This document shows positions 1-5,738 of a DNA stretch of 6,079 bases, piece after piece. The notes beneath the pieces are model-generated. The model was not told where the DNA came from, did no database searches, and saw only the letters and a program-made list of their open reading frames with translations. Position numbers and translations under genes: made by a program. Source of the stretch: Phycisphaerae bacterium. GTDB lineage: Bacteria; Planctomycetota; Phycisphaerae; Tepidisphaerales; Tepidisphaeraceae. How positions within the stretch are numbered: position 1 is the stretch's first letter; every line of letters begins with the position of its first letter. The DNA is taken from assembly GCA_014380825.1 (NCBI GenBank), contig JACMJD010000609.1:1-6079 (forward strand), in the 5' to 3' direction.

Positions 1-222
1 CTCAAGACGTACGTGTCGAAAGATCCCGGCATGCCCTGGCCGCAACTGTTCGACGCGCAGGCGGCCGCCGGTCAGCAGTGGCACCCGATCACCACGAGTT
101 TCGGCATCGACGGCATCCCGACGATGTTCCTGATCGACAAGAAAGGCGTCGTCCGCAGCGTGTCGGCTCGCGAGAACTTCGAGGAAATGGTCCCGAAGCT
201 GCTCGCCGAAGCCGGGCAATAA
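1..222 (+). CDS. TlpA-like thioredoxin-fold protein, C-terminal part (5' end outside window)
   Basis: Frame 1 is open from the first base to a TAA at 220-222, giving the last 73 residues. The segment FGIDGIPTMFLIDKKGVV is the second half of a thioredoxin/TlpA/redoxin fold: a GIPT motif carrying the family's cis-proline, then the strand 'FLIDKKG' and a final helix ending KLLAEAG. The CxxC part of the fold would lie upstream and cannot be seen, so I cannot say whether it is an active disulfide oxidoreductase or a peroxiredoxin-like protein. The family usually acts outside the cytoplasm on thiols or cytochrome c maturation substrates; that role is inferred from the family only. The GTG at 13 is an internal codon, not the start. 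A terminator-like hairpin follows about 40 bases after the stop, so this gene probably ends its transcript. Confidence 0.8.
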   Translation, partial: LKTYVSKDPGMPWPQLFDAQAAAGQQWHPITTSFGIDGIPTMFLIDKKGVVRSVSARENFEEMVPKLLAEAGQ

Positions 223-262
223 ACACCGACGCCGATACGTCTGTCATTCTCCGCGAAGCAAC

Positions 263-309
263 GAATCTCGGTGTGCCGATGAGCCTCGGCGGCCGAGATT
301 CTTTGTTTT
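263..309 (+). terminator. Intrinsic terminator after the TlpA-like gene
   Basis: A perfect 9-bp stem (gaatctcgg at 263-271 with ccgagattc at 293-301) encloses a second 5-bp stem (gccga 275-279 with tcggc 286-290, loop of 6). It is followed directly by a T-rich run (tttgttttt, 302-310). It lies about 40 bases after the stop codon at 222 and before the protease gene, the right place to end the upstream transcript. Confidence 0.65.
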
Positions 310-340
310 TCGCGGTTTAGCGTATCTGTCGTCTAAATGC

Positions 341-369
341 TTGTTGTGGGGCCAAGCGGATTCTAGAAT
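341..369 (+). promoter_or_regulatory. Candidate sigma70-type promoter for the TPR-protease gene
   Basis: TTGTTG (341-346) is followed after 17 bases by TAGAAT (364-369), matching the -35 consensus at 3 of 6 positions and the -10 at 5 of 6. Transcription would start near 376 and leave a leader of about 95 bases before the ATG at 471. It lies between the terminator at 263-309 and the protease gene, as expected for an independently transcribed gene. The call rests on motif and spacing only. Confidence 0.45.
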
Positions 370-470
370 GATCTGCCAACCCGCGCCGGATGCGAGCACG
401 CTTAATGCGGTGATCGAAAAGCGGGGAATCCTCTCGCTCGTTCGTTGGCATGCATTTTTGGAGTACACGC

Positions 471-2156
471 ATGAATGTTCGACGAATCTGGATCGCCATG
501 TTCTGCCTCCTGATTTGCACGGTCGGCCTGGCCGACACGTTGAAGCTCAAGGACGGGACCGTACTGGAAGGCAAGATCCAGGAGGCGGGCGATAAGTACT
601 GGATCAAACTCACGAACGGCGAGACGCGCATCGTGAGCAAGGCAGACGTCGCCCAGAGGATCGTCGGCGACGCCAAGCCTTCAGCGCCAGCGGCACCGGT
701 AAAGCCGGGCGCCGCCGCGCCTCCACCTTCGCCTGTCGCGTCGGGTGCGGTCGCTGGTACGAGCGGCGGGTTCGCGTCCGTGAAGATGAAAGCCGATCGC
801 GTCGACGCGCCGATCCAAGGCGTCCAGCTCTGGGAATCGTTCATCAAGAAAAGCCCCTCCGCCGGTGACCTTGTGGCGGCCAAGGGTGAACTGGAAAAGT
901 GGGAACAGCTTAAGAAAGACAACGCCGAAAAGATCAATGGCAAATGGGTGGGCGGCGTCGAGCGCAAACGCATCGTCAAGCAAGCCAAAGGGATGGTGAA
1001 GGACGGCATCAAGCAAATCGAAGACGGCCAATCAACGGCCGGGTTCAAAAAATTCGAAGAAGCCATCAAACTGTATCCGCAAAGCTATGAAGCAAATTTC
1101 CACCTCGGGCTGTACTACCTGAAGAAGAGCACGATCGGCCGAGCGGGCAACCTGGAACATCTCGACAAGGCGATCAAGACGCTCGAGAACGCCGCCAAGA
1201 TCGCGCCGAAATCGTCATCGGCGTTCAGCAATCTGGCGATCGGTTACTCATTCAAGAACCGGCATCGCGAAGCGATCATCGTGGCGTACAAGGCCGCGAA
1301 GATGCACGAATCCGAAGGCACGGTGACGAACCTGATCGCAGCGATCGGCAGCGCCCCGCGCGGCACGCGCGAACAGGCCTGGGCGAAGCCGATCGTCGAA
1401 GATGCGGTTTTGATGACCGAGCGCCACAAGGTCGGAAACGGCGGTGGCTGGTACTACGTCAATCCCGCTGAGACCGATGAAATCCCCGGCAGCGATAACC
1501 CCGCCGGCACGGTGTGGTCGGGCTCGGGTTTCTTTGTTACCGATGACGGCTATCTGATCACAAACCACCACGTCGCCACCGGCGAACCCAAGTCACCGAT
1601 CAAACCGGAAATCGGCTTCCGTGTTCGCATGGATGATGGCACTGAGAAAGCCGCCGAGTTGATCGCCGTGGACGATGTGGCCGACATCGCGATCATGAAG
1701 ATCGTACCGGACAAGCCGACCGTTCCGCTGAAGCTCGCCGATTACGCACCCGATCAAGGCGCGCAAATTCTGGTGCTGGGTTACCCGGCCACTGGTGATG
1801 ATGAGCACACACTCGAAATTTCCGACGGCAGCGTGAAGAGCATTCACGAAGGCGATGAGCACGAAATCTGGATGAACCTCAACACGACGCACGGCAACTC
1901 CGGTGGCCCGATCGTCGATGCCGAGAACAACATGGTCGCGATCCTGACCGCCGGCCGCGAATCGTTCAACATGACGATCGTGCTCGGCGTGAGCACGAGC
2001 CAGATCAAGACGTTCCTCGGCAAGATCGGCGACAAAGCGCCCAAAATTCAGTGGGCGGCGAAGAAGCCCGACATGGAAAAGTTTGACGCGGTGAAGCTGA
2101 CCGCGGCCGCGAAGGTGAGCACGGTCTGCGTTATCGCGGTGAGGAACGCCGAGTAA
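471..2156 (+). CDS. Secreted TPR-containing trypsin-like (HtrA/Deg-type) serine protease
   Basis: I predict a 561-residue exported protein. The ATG at 471 is preferred over the in-frame ATG at 450 because GGAG at 460-463 sits 7 bases before it and the protein then opens with a signal peptide: MNVRR, a hydrophobic core, and a GLA|D cleavage site at 21/22. Next come a short beta-type module with LKDG...EGKI (about 22-65), a Pro/Ala-rich linker (about 69-101) and a TPR-like helical region (about 173-280). The protease domain (about 345-525) shows GSGFFV, TNHHVA, VADIAIMKI and HGNSGGPIV, giving a likely triad H367, D405 and S477 of the chymotrypsin clan (PA/S1C-like). The triad looks intact, so activity is likely. 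There is no visible PDZ domain after it, only a tail of about 35-50 residues, unlike DegP/DegS. The TPRs may bind substrates or partners in place of PDZ (inference). It stands alone and faces the convergent terminator at 2235-2282. Confidence 0.9.
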   Translation: MNVRRIWIAMFCLLICTVGLADTLKLKDGTVLEGKIQEAGDKYWIKLTNGETRIVSKADVAQRIVGDAKPSAPAAPVKPGAAAPPPSPVASGAVAGTSGGFASVKMKADRVDAPIQGVQLWESFIKKSPSAGDLVAAKGELEKWEQLKKDNAEKINGKWVGGVERKRIVKQAKGMVKDGIKQIEDGQSTAGFKKFEEAIKLYPQSYEANFHLGLYYLKKSTIGRAGNLEHLDKAIKTLENAAKIAPKSSSAFSNLAIGYSFKNRHREAIIVAYKAAKMHESEGTVTNLIAAIGSAPRGTREQAWAKPIVEDAVLMTERHKVGNGGGWYYVNPAETDEIPGSDNPAGTVWSGSGFFVTDDGYLITNHHVATGEPKSPIKPEIGFRVRMDDGTEKAAELIAVDDVADIAIMKIVPDKPTVPLKLADYAPDQGAQILVLGYPATGDDEHTLEISDGSVKSIHEGDEHEIWMNLNTTHGNSGGPIVDAENNMVAILTAGRESFNMTIVLGVSTSQIKTFLGKIGDKAPKIQWAAKKPDMEKFDAVKLTAAAKVSTVCVIAVRNAE

Positions 2157-2164
2157 ATAATTAT

Positions 2165-2220
2165 GAGACCGCGAAGACGCGAAGAGTGATTTCTGCATGA
2201 CTTCGCGACTTCGCGGTCTC
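2165..2220. repeat. Long near-perfect palindrome, possible dispersed REP-like element
   Basis: The arms at 2165-2184 and 2201-2220 are complementary at 19 of 20 positions (single A:A mismatch at the thirteenth base), with a 16-base loop. The arm contains two tandem copies of a CGCGAAG-like unit (gcgaag-acgcgaag), so it is internally repetitive. It starts 9 bases after the protease stop and has no T-run, so it is a poor intrinsic terminator by itself. It may protect the mRNA 3' end or be one copy of a dispersed intergenic palindrome; only a genome-wide count can tell. Confidence 0.6.
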
Positions 2221-2234
2221 TGATCGTGTCTTCC

Positions 2235-2282
2235 AAACAAAACCGGGCCGGCGCCACGCAATGGCGCCGGCCCGATTTGTTT
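2235..2282. terminator. Bidirectional intrinsic terminator between convergent genes
   Basis: A perfect 13-bp GC-rich stem (cgggccggcgcca at 2244-2256 with its complement at 2262-2274) closes a 5-base loop. The left flank aaacaaa (2235-2241) and the right flank tttgttt (2276-2282) give a U-rich tail on either strand and are complementary to each other. It lies between the + strand protease (stop at 2156) and the minus-strand coiled-coil gene (stop at 2379), so it can end both transcripts. Confidence 0.8.
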
Positions 2283-2319
2283 AACGCGTCGCACTCGATC
2301 TCGCAGGTCGGTCGACCAA

Positions 2320-2363
2320 GGCCCTTCTGGCGAGGGGCCCGGGTCGCGCTTGACTCGAGCGCG
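2320..2363. other. Two further small hairpins in the convergent gap
   Basis: ggccctt (2320-2326) pairs with aggggcc (2333-2339) across a 6-base loop, including one G:T pair that is stable only when transcribed as + strand RNA. cgcgct (2345-2350) pairs perfectly with agcgcg (2358-2363) across a 7-base loop. Neither has a T-run. The second lies just past the coiled-coil stop and could stabilise that transcript's 3' end. No gene is visible in 2157-2378. Confidence 0.4.
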
Positions 2364-2378
2364 GTTGACTGACAAACG

Positions 2379-2648
2379 CTATTCGTTGTTGCCGCTGGTC
2401 TCCTCAAGCATCTTGCGAAGGTAGCCGTTCTCGCGGCGGGTGGCTTCGAGATCGAACACCAGATACTTGATGCTCAGGCGCAGATAATCCAGGCTCTCCT
2501 GAAGACTGCTGACGGTCCGTTTAAGACGTTCGTGACGCTGGCGCGTCTCGTCCGCCAGTTGTTCGAGCTTGTTGCGCTCGCTGGGCGGCAGCGTGCTGAT
2601 TTCTCCCATCAGCTCGGCCAGACTCGATTGAAACTCCTGCTCGTTCAT
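2379..2648 (-). CDS. Small coiled-coil protein of unknown function, 89 residues
   Basis: The start is supported by GGGAG (complement of 2655-2659) 6 bases before an ATG. The protein has no signal peptide or membrane segment and is rich in Glu, Arg, Lys and Gln. Residues 42-81 form an unbroken heptad register: L42, V46, L49, L53, L56, I60, L63, L67, T70, N74, L77, L81. N74 falls at an 'a' position, the pattern that favours parallel dimers in leucine-zipper coiled coils. A shorter helix (about 1-38, ELMGEISTLPPSERNKLEQL) has a 'LPPSER' kink. I infer an oligomeric, cytoplasmic, mostly helical protein. I see no DNA-binding motif, enzyme motif or name I can assign. Codon use and GC look like its neighbours. 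It is downstream of the Memo gene on the same strand, but a hairpin-rich gap of 295 bases makes a simple operon doubtful. Confidence 0.8.
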   Translation of the reverse strand: MNEQEFQSSLAELMGEISTLPPSERNKLEQLADETRQRHERLKRTVSSLQESLDYLRLSIKYLVFDLEATRRENGYLRKMLEETSGNNE

Positions 2649-2746
2649 CGCAAACTCCCGGTTGTCCCACGCTTGTGGTTTTCGCTCTGTGACCTGACCT
2701 AGGCAATTCCTGTTCCACGTCCGTGTGCCGAGTGCGATCCTTCAGG

Positions 2747-2934
2747 TGACGTTTCCGTCAGTGCCCGTTCCGGGGCGCCACGCGGGTTGCCACCCGCCGT
2801 TCGTTACGTTCGCGTCAAACCGGCCAGCGCAGTTGGACCGGATGTTGCCGCGATGCATCAGGCGGTTCCCCGCCGCGATGCGTTGTTCCAACTCGCAGGC
2901 GCCTTGTTGCCCAATCGCAACAACGGTGTGCGCC
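2747..2934 (-). other. Structured non-coding stretch: run of hairpins upstream of the coiled-coil gene
   Basis: The 295 bases between the Memo stop (2944) and the coiled-coil start (2648) hold no convincing gene; the open frames there are compositionally odd and lack good starts. In + coordinates the hairpins are: 2747-2760 (5-bp stem, GAAA loop on the minus strand); 2763-2776 (4 bp); 2782-2797 (6-bp stem, 4-base loop); 2855-2881 (GCATC and GGCGG arms, 10 pairs with a small internal loop, GGAA loop on the minus strand); and 2904-2923 (7 bp, 6-base loop) inside an outer 5-bp pairing 2898-2902/2930-2934. GNRA loops appear only if the minus strand is transcribed. It could be a structured leader, a processed spacer or a small RNA; no known RNA family was recognised and no promoter is obvious. 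Confidence 0.4.
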
Positions 2935-2943
2935 GCACAATAA

Positions 2944-4002
2944 CTATCCGACGACCACGCTGGCATAACCGACCGCATTATCGGGCGGCTGCGGTTCGAG
3001 CGGCGGTGACGCTTGGGCCAGCGTCTCGTAGCTGTTCGCGTGATGCAGCACGCGGGCTTCATTCGCGCCCAGCTCGCGGCAGGCGCTGAGCATTGCTGCG
3101 ATCGCGCCGCCGCCACAGGCGTTAAAGTTTGCCACGACCTCCGGCACGATCTGGTCCACGTCCAGCCGCTCGATGCGATCCAGCAACCGCCGATCGTTCT
3201 CTTTCGCCCATCGCAAGCCGGTCAAACCGATTCCCGCCGGCGCGAAGCGATAGGCGGGTCCGTAATGCGTCAGATCGCTGCTCGCCAGGATCACCGCATC
3301 CAGCTTCATCGCGTCGATCAGCCGCGCAATTTCGCGACCGATCGCGTCCGCATGCTCGACCGTCGGCACTTCCACCGGCACGATCGCGCTGCCTGGCCAC
3401 GCCGCGGCGATCAGCGGCAACTCCACTTCAACCGCGTGCTCGCGACGATGAAATCGATCATCGATCGCGAACCGATCGCCTGCCGCTTCGAGCAACTTCG
3501 CTCGCAATTCCGCGAGCACCAGGCTGGCCCCGTTCTGCGAACCGTTCGGCACAGCCCAGCGCTCATAATCATCCAGCGCCGCCAACTCGATCGGCAGCGG
3601 CGTGTGAACCGCGCCGAGCACGATCACCACATCCGGCGCCACGTTCACCGGCGATTTCGAGTCATCTCTCACTAGCCCAGCAGCTCTCGCGACCTCCGGC
3701 CGATGTGGTAGCCCGCTCAGTACCGGCGGGTGCCGTCGCGACGCTGCGATCGTGCCAATCGTCTGACCCGCGATCGCTCCACTGCAAACCCATCCCGCGT
3801 GCGGCACCACGCCCCCGATCCATCGCGTGTGCCCGACAACGCGTTCTCCCTCCGACGCAATCCAAGGCGAAACGTACGCCTGCGCCTCCGCCGCACACGT
3901 CGCCGGATCCTCCGGATAAAACAGTCCGGCGACGGCGGGCGCGCGAATCCCGGCGATGCCTTTTCGGGCGGGGTCATCCTTGGGCCCGCTCATGCGGCTC
4001 AC
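2944..4002 (-). CDS. amrB: Memo-family protein (AmmeMemoRadiSam system protein B-like)
   Basis: The 352-residue protein matches the Memo fold family, related to LigB-type dioxygenases and bacterial AmmeMemoRadiSam protein B. It opens with RAPAVAGLFYP and carries the site motifs VVPHAGW (H68), VLGAVHT (H133), SSDLTHYG (D243, H246) and NACGGG (C296). These correspond to human MEMO1 H49, H81, D189, H192 and C244, and the spacing D243-H246-C296 fits. H68 to H133 is 65 residues where MEMO1 has 32, so about 33 residues (roughly 90-121) are inserted. The GTG at 4002 is chosen because AGGA (complement of 4008-4011) lies 5 bases before it; the ATG at 3993 would lose three residues. The bacterial family's reaction is not settled; metal or redox chemistry is inferred from the ligands. 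The radical-SAM and AMMECR1 partners seen with it in some genomes are not in this window. Confidence 0.88.
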   Translation of the reverse strand: MSRMSGPKDDPARKGIAGIRAPAVAGLFYPEDPATCAAEAQAYVSPWIASEGERVVGHTRWIGGVVPHAGWVCSGAIAGQTIGTIAASRRHPPVLSGLPHRPEVARAAGLVRDDSKSPVNVAPDVVIVLGAVHTPLPIELAALDDYERWAVPNGSQNGASLVLAELRAKLLEAAGDRFAIDDRFHRREHAVEVELPLIAAAWPGSAIVPVEVPTVEHADAIGREIARLIDAMKLDAVILASSDLTHYGPAYRFAPAGIGLTGLRWAKENDRRLLDRIERLDVDQIVPEVVANFNACGGGAIAAMLSACRELGANEARVLHHANSYETLAQASPPLEPQPPDNAVGYASVVVG

Positions 4003-4008
4003 TATAAT
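3980..4008 (+). promoter_or_regulatory. Candidate promoter for the membrane-hairpin gene, inside the Memo start region
   Basis: TTGGGC (3980-3985), a 17-base spacer and a perfect TATAAT (4003-4008) face right. The start point would be near 4015, with a leader of about 150 bases before the ATG at 4167. The -10 box lies exactly between the ribosome binding site and GTG start of the divergent Memo gene, so the -35 and spacer are within Memo codons. The -35 match is weak (3 of 6). Confidence 0.5.
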
Positions 4009-4166
4009 CCTGACGTAATGATTTCCGCAGGCGATTCCTCGCCGCCGACAGGTTTGTGTGCGTTAGGACCGATAACACGGGGAAGTTGCTACGATTAGTG
4101 CGAAAACACGGGATTTCTGTGCATCCGATCGCATCGATCGACGTTCGAAATGAGCTTGGATTCGCA

Positions 4167-4790
4167 ATGCCCGATGAAGGAAACGACAGCTTCAACGAAG
4201 CAACGCCGACGAAGTCCGATCGCCCGGCACGTCCAGTGCGTCCGCCTGCGCCGGGAATGAAGCCACTCGACGTGGTGCCCGCCTTGGCGCCCAAACCCTC
4301 GCTTGCGGGCTCGACACCCCCATCGCGGCCGACGCGATCGAACGCGCCCGCGGTGCCCGAAACGAGGCAACGCCCTGCCGAACCGGAGGCGATCGATGCG
4401 CCAGTTTACGTTGGCCCCGATTTCGTCACCGCCGGGTCGGGCGAGGTCGCCGGCGCACACGAGATTGAAGAAGACGATCTGGTTGCAGTGCCAGCGCCGG
4501 CCGCGGAGATGCTGATGAGCTCCGGCCTGCGCCACGCCGCCGCGCCGCGACGCGCTTCGACGCGACATCGATCGATGACGCTCCAACGCACGCTCATCCC
4601 GATCCTGCTGACGCTCGCGCTTATCCTGCCCGCCGCCGGCATCTGGCTGCTCCTGCATCCGGAAGAATCCGAGCTCCGCGCATACGGCCAGCGCCTGTTC
4701 CTCTATCTCGTCGGTGGCGGCGTGGTTTTTCTGATCCTGGCGATCGTCAACATGCTGCAAGTACGAACCGTGACGAACGCCGTTCGTTGA
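4167..4790 (+). CDS. Membrane protein with disordered Pro-rich tail and C-terminal two-helix hairpin
   Basis: The ATG at 4167 is preferred because TTGGA ends 6 bases before it (4156-4160). The frame stays open back to a GTG at 4056, which would add 37 residues without a good ribosome site. The 207-residue protein starts with a Pro/Ala/Arg-rich, probably disordered region (about 1-100), then an acidic patch (HEIEEDDL) and a basic stretch (RHAAAPRRASTRHR). Two hydrophobic helices follow, about 142-164 (TLIPILLTLALILPAAGIW) and 175-197 (LFLYLVGGGVVFLILAIVNM), joined by a short charged loop. The basic stretch before helix 1 places the tail in the cytoplasm by the positive-inside rule, giving a hairpin with both ends inside. 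I do not recognise a family. It is followed after 60 bases by trxA, which has its own promoter overlapping this stop codon, so co-transcription by readthrough is possible but not required. Confidence 0.75.
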   Translation: MPDEGNDSFNEATPTKSDRPARPVRPPAPGMKPLDVVPALAPKPSLAGSTPPSRPTRSNAPAVPETRQRPAEPEAIDAPVYVGPDFVTAGSGEVAGAHEIEEDDLVAVPAPAAEMLMSSGLRHAAAPRRASTRHRSMTLQRTLIPILLTLALILPAAGIWLLLHPEESELRAYGQRLFLYLVGGGVVFLILAIVNMLQVRTVTNAVR

Positions 4791-4815
4791 CACGCTTTTC
4801 GGGCGTTCCTAACAT
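4787..4815 (+). promoter_or_regulatory. Promoter of trxA, overlapping the upstream stop codon
   Basis: A perfect TTGACA (4787-4792) is followed after 17 bases by TAACAT (4810-4815), 4 of 6 to the -10 consensus. The predicted start near 4822 gives a leader of about 28 bases carrying AAGGAG. The TGA of the upstream membrane-protein gene is embedded in the -35 box. This is the strongest promoter-like sequence I found in the window. Confidence 0.6.
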
Positions 4816-4850
4816 TCAGATGACAGATTCGACAACAATGAAGGAGAACG

Positions 4851-5198
4851 ATGGCTAACGAGAACGTTAAAGAATTGACCGACGCCAATTTCGAAGCCGA
4901 AGTGATCAAATCCACCACGCCTGTGCTGGTTGACTTCTGGGCCGACTGGTGCGGCCCGTGCAAGATGCTGGCTCCGACGATCGAAAAACTCGCGAACGAT
5001 TACGTCGGCAAGGTGAAAGTCGGCAAGGTCGACACGGACAGCAATCGCGACGTATCGATGAAGTACGGCATCAGCGCTATCCCGACGGTGATCCTGTTCA
5101 AGAACGGACAGGTCGCGCAGAAGTTTGTCGGACTTCGAGGCGAGAAGGATTTCAAGGAAGCGCTCGACACTGCGGTGGAAGTGAAGCAGACGCCGTAG
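4851..5198 (+). CDS. trxA: Thioredoxin TrxA
   Basis: A complete 115-residue classical thioredoxin, the cytoplasmic dithiol reductant kept reduced by thioredoxin reductase and used by ribonucleotide reductase, peroxiredoxins and other enzymes (family knowledge). The sequence shows VDFWADWCGPCK, with active-site C34 and C37 and the buried acid D28. AIPT carries the cis-proline P78, and LFKNGQV and VGLRGEKDF complete the fold. All correspond to E. coli TrxA shifted by two residues (D26, C32, C35, P76). There is no signal peptide, so it acts in the cytoplasm. AAGGAG (4841-4846) lies 4 bases before the ATG. The gene has its own promoter and a perfect palindromic terminator, so it is likely a single-gene unit. 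The C-terminus ends in a short polar tail (EVKQTP). Confidence 0.97.
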   Translation: MANENVKELTDANFEAEVIKSTTPVLVDFWADWCGPCKMLAPTIEKLANDYVGKVKVGKVDTDSNRDVSMKYGISAIPTVILFKNGQVAQKFVGLRGEKDFKEALDTAVEVKQTP

Positions 5199-5220
5199 TG
5201 CGATCCTCGATCAAATGAAC

Positions 5221-5257
5221 AAAGCCCACGGATCGCGATCCGTGGGCTTTTTGTTTT
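5221..5257 (+). terminator. Intrinsic terminator of trxA, perfect 30-base palindrome
   Basis: Positions 5221-5250 are a perfect palindrome (aaagcccacggatc-gc-gatccgtgggcttt), giving a 13-bp stem with a CGCG loop. It is followed by ttgttttt. It sits 22 bases after the trxA stop. It also lies just past the stop of the converging secreted-protein gene (5279), where the tail on the minus strand is less U-rich but the AAA/TTT ends still give a partial one, so it may serve both. Confidence 0.9.
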
Positions 5258-5278
5258 TCGATCGCGCGTTCGAAGGGA

Positions 5279-5686
5279 CTACTTGTCCTTATCGCTATCG
5301 TCGCTCTTCTTCTCTTTCTTCTCCGCGCGCTTCTCCGCGGCTTTGCTTTTCTTGTCCGCTTCCATCTTGTCCAGCTCGGCTTTCTGTTCGTCCGTGAGCA
5401 GCGCCATGATGTCGGCTTCTTCCTTTTCCTTGATCGCTTTGATCTCGGCGTTGGCTTTCGCGTGGATCGTGCTGATCTTCTGCTTCTGCTCGTCGGTGAC
5501 GTTGCTCAGCTTGTTGAACGGCGCGAAGCCCCACCTGCCGGAACCTCCTCGCTCAGCCGACGCAGACTTGGGATCCTGCTGATCCATTCCCGCAGGCTGG
5601 CTTGTCGGTGGCTCGGCCCAGGCGATTACCGATCCGGCGATCATCAGCGACGCAGCGCACACGCACAGACTCTTAATCCATCTCAC
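5279..5686 (-). CDS. Small secreted LTxxQ/Spy-like protein with charged C-terminal tail
   Basis: The 135-residue protein starts at a GTG, with AAAGGGG (complement of 5693-5699) 6 bases before it. A signal peptide with basic MRWIK start and hydrophobic core ends at an AWA|E site (24/25). A low-complexity linker follows (about 25-58). The core is a helical region with two LTxxQ-like motifs, VTDEQ at 63-67 and LTDEQ at 97-101, 34 residues apart with an Ala/Lys/Glu-rich helix between. This resembles the Spy/CpxP family of periplasmic chaperone-like or metal-stress proteins, a match at motif level only. The last 27 residues are almost all Lys, Glu, Asp, Ala and Ser (KKSKAAEKRAEKKEKK...), which could be a flexible or surface-binding tail. 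It converges on trxA and is divergent from the probable S49 peptidase, sharing a 188-base intergenic region with it. Confidence 0.82.
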   Translation of the reverse strand: MRWIKSLCVCAASLMIAGSVIAWAEPPTSQPAGMDQQDPKSASAERGGSGRWGFAPFNKLSNVTDEQKQKISTIHAKANAEIKAIKEKEEADIMALLTDEQKAELDKMEADKKSKAAEKRAEKKEKKSDDSDKDK

Positions 5687-5738
5687 GGCGAACCCCTTTC
5701 AATTGGGTGATGAAGTGTTTTGTTTCAAGTCCTCCATC

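Noticed and set aside
450..470. ATG at 450 as the protease start
   Set aside because: It would put seven residues ahead of a clean signal peptide and lacks a ribosome site, while GGAG at 460-463 is well spaced for the ATG at 471.
1593..2375. 260-residue minus-strand open frame opposite the protease
   Set aside because: It runs through the bidirectional terminator and opposite the conserved catalytic motifs; translation shows no family features.
2690..2710. AGGTCAGGTC on the minus strand, resembling the SRP (4.5S) RNA apical motif
   Set aside because: The match ends after AGGTCAGGTC; the following CCGGAAGGAAGCAG part of the SRP domain IV is absent, and no long hairpin surrounds it.
2985..3010. 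GGTTCGAGC-like tRNA T-arm sequence
   Set aside because: It lies inside the Memo coding region, with no cloverleaf arms or anticodon stem around it.
2725..3089. Two + strand open frames over the gap and the Memo 3' end
   Set aside because: No ribosome site or recognisable motif; low-complexity Arg/Ala composition, opposite strand to Memo coding sequence.
2742..3116. 124-residue minus-strand open frame partly in the gap after the Memo gene
   Set aside because: It overlaps the Memo 3' end in another frame, has no ribosome site, and its composition (many Arg, Trp, Cys) is that of a GC-rich shadow frame.
3129..4007. 292-residue + strand open frame opposite the Memo gene
   Set aside because: Antisense shadow: Arg/Pro/Ser-dominated translation with no motif, whereas the minus strand encodes a clear Memo protein with all site residues.
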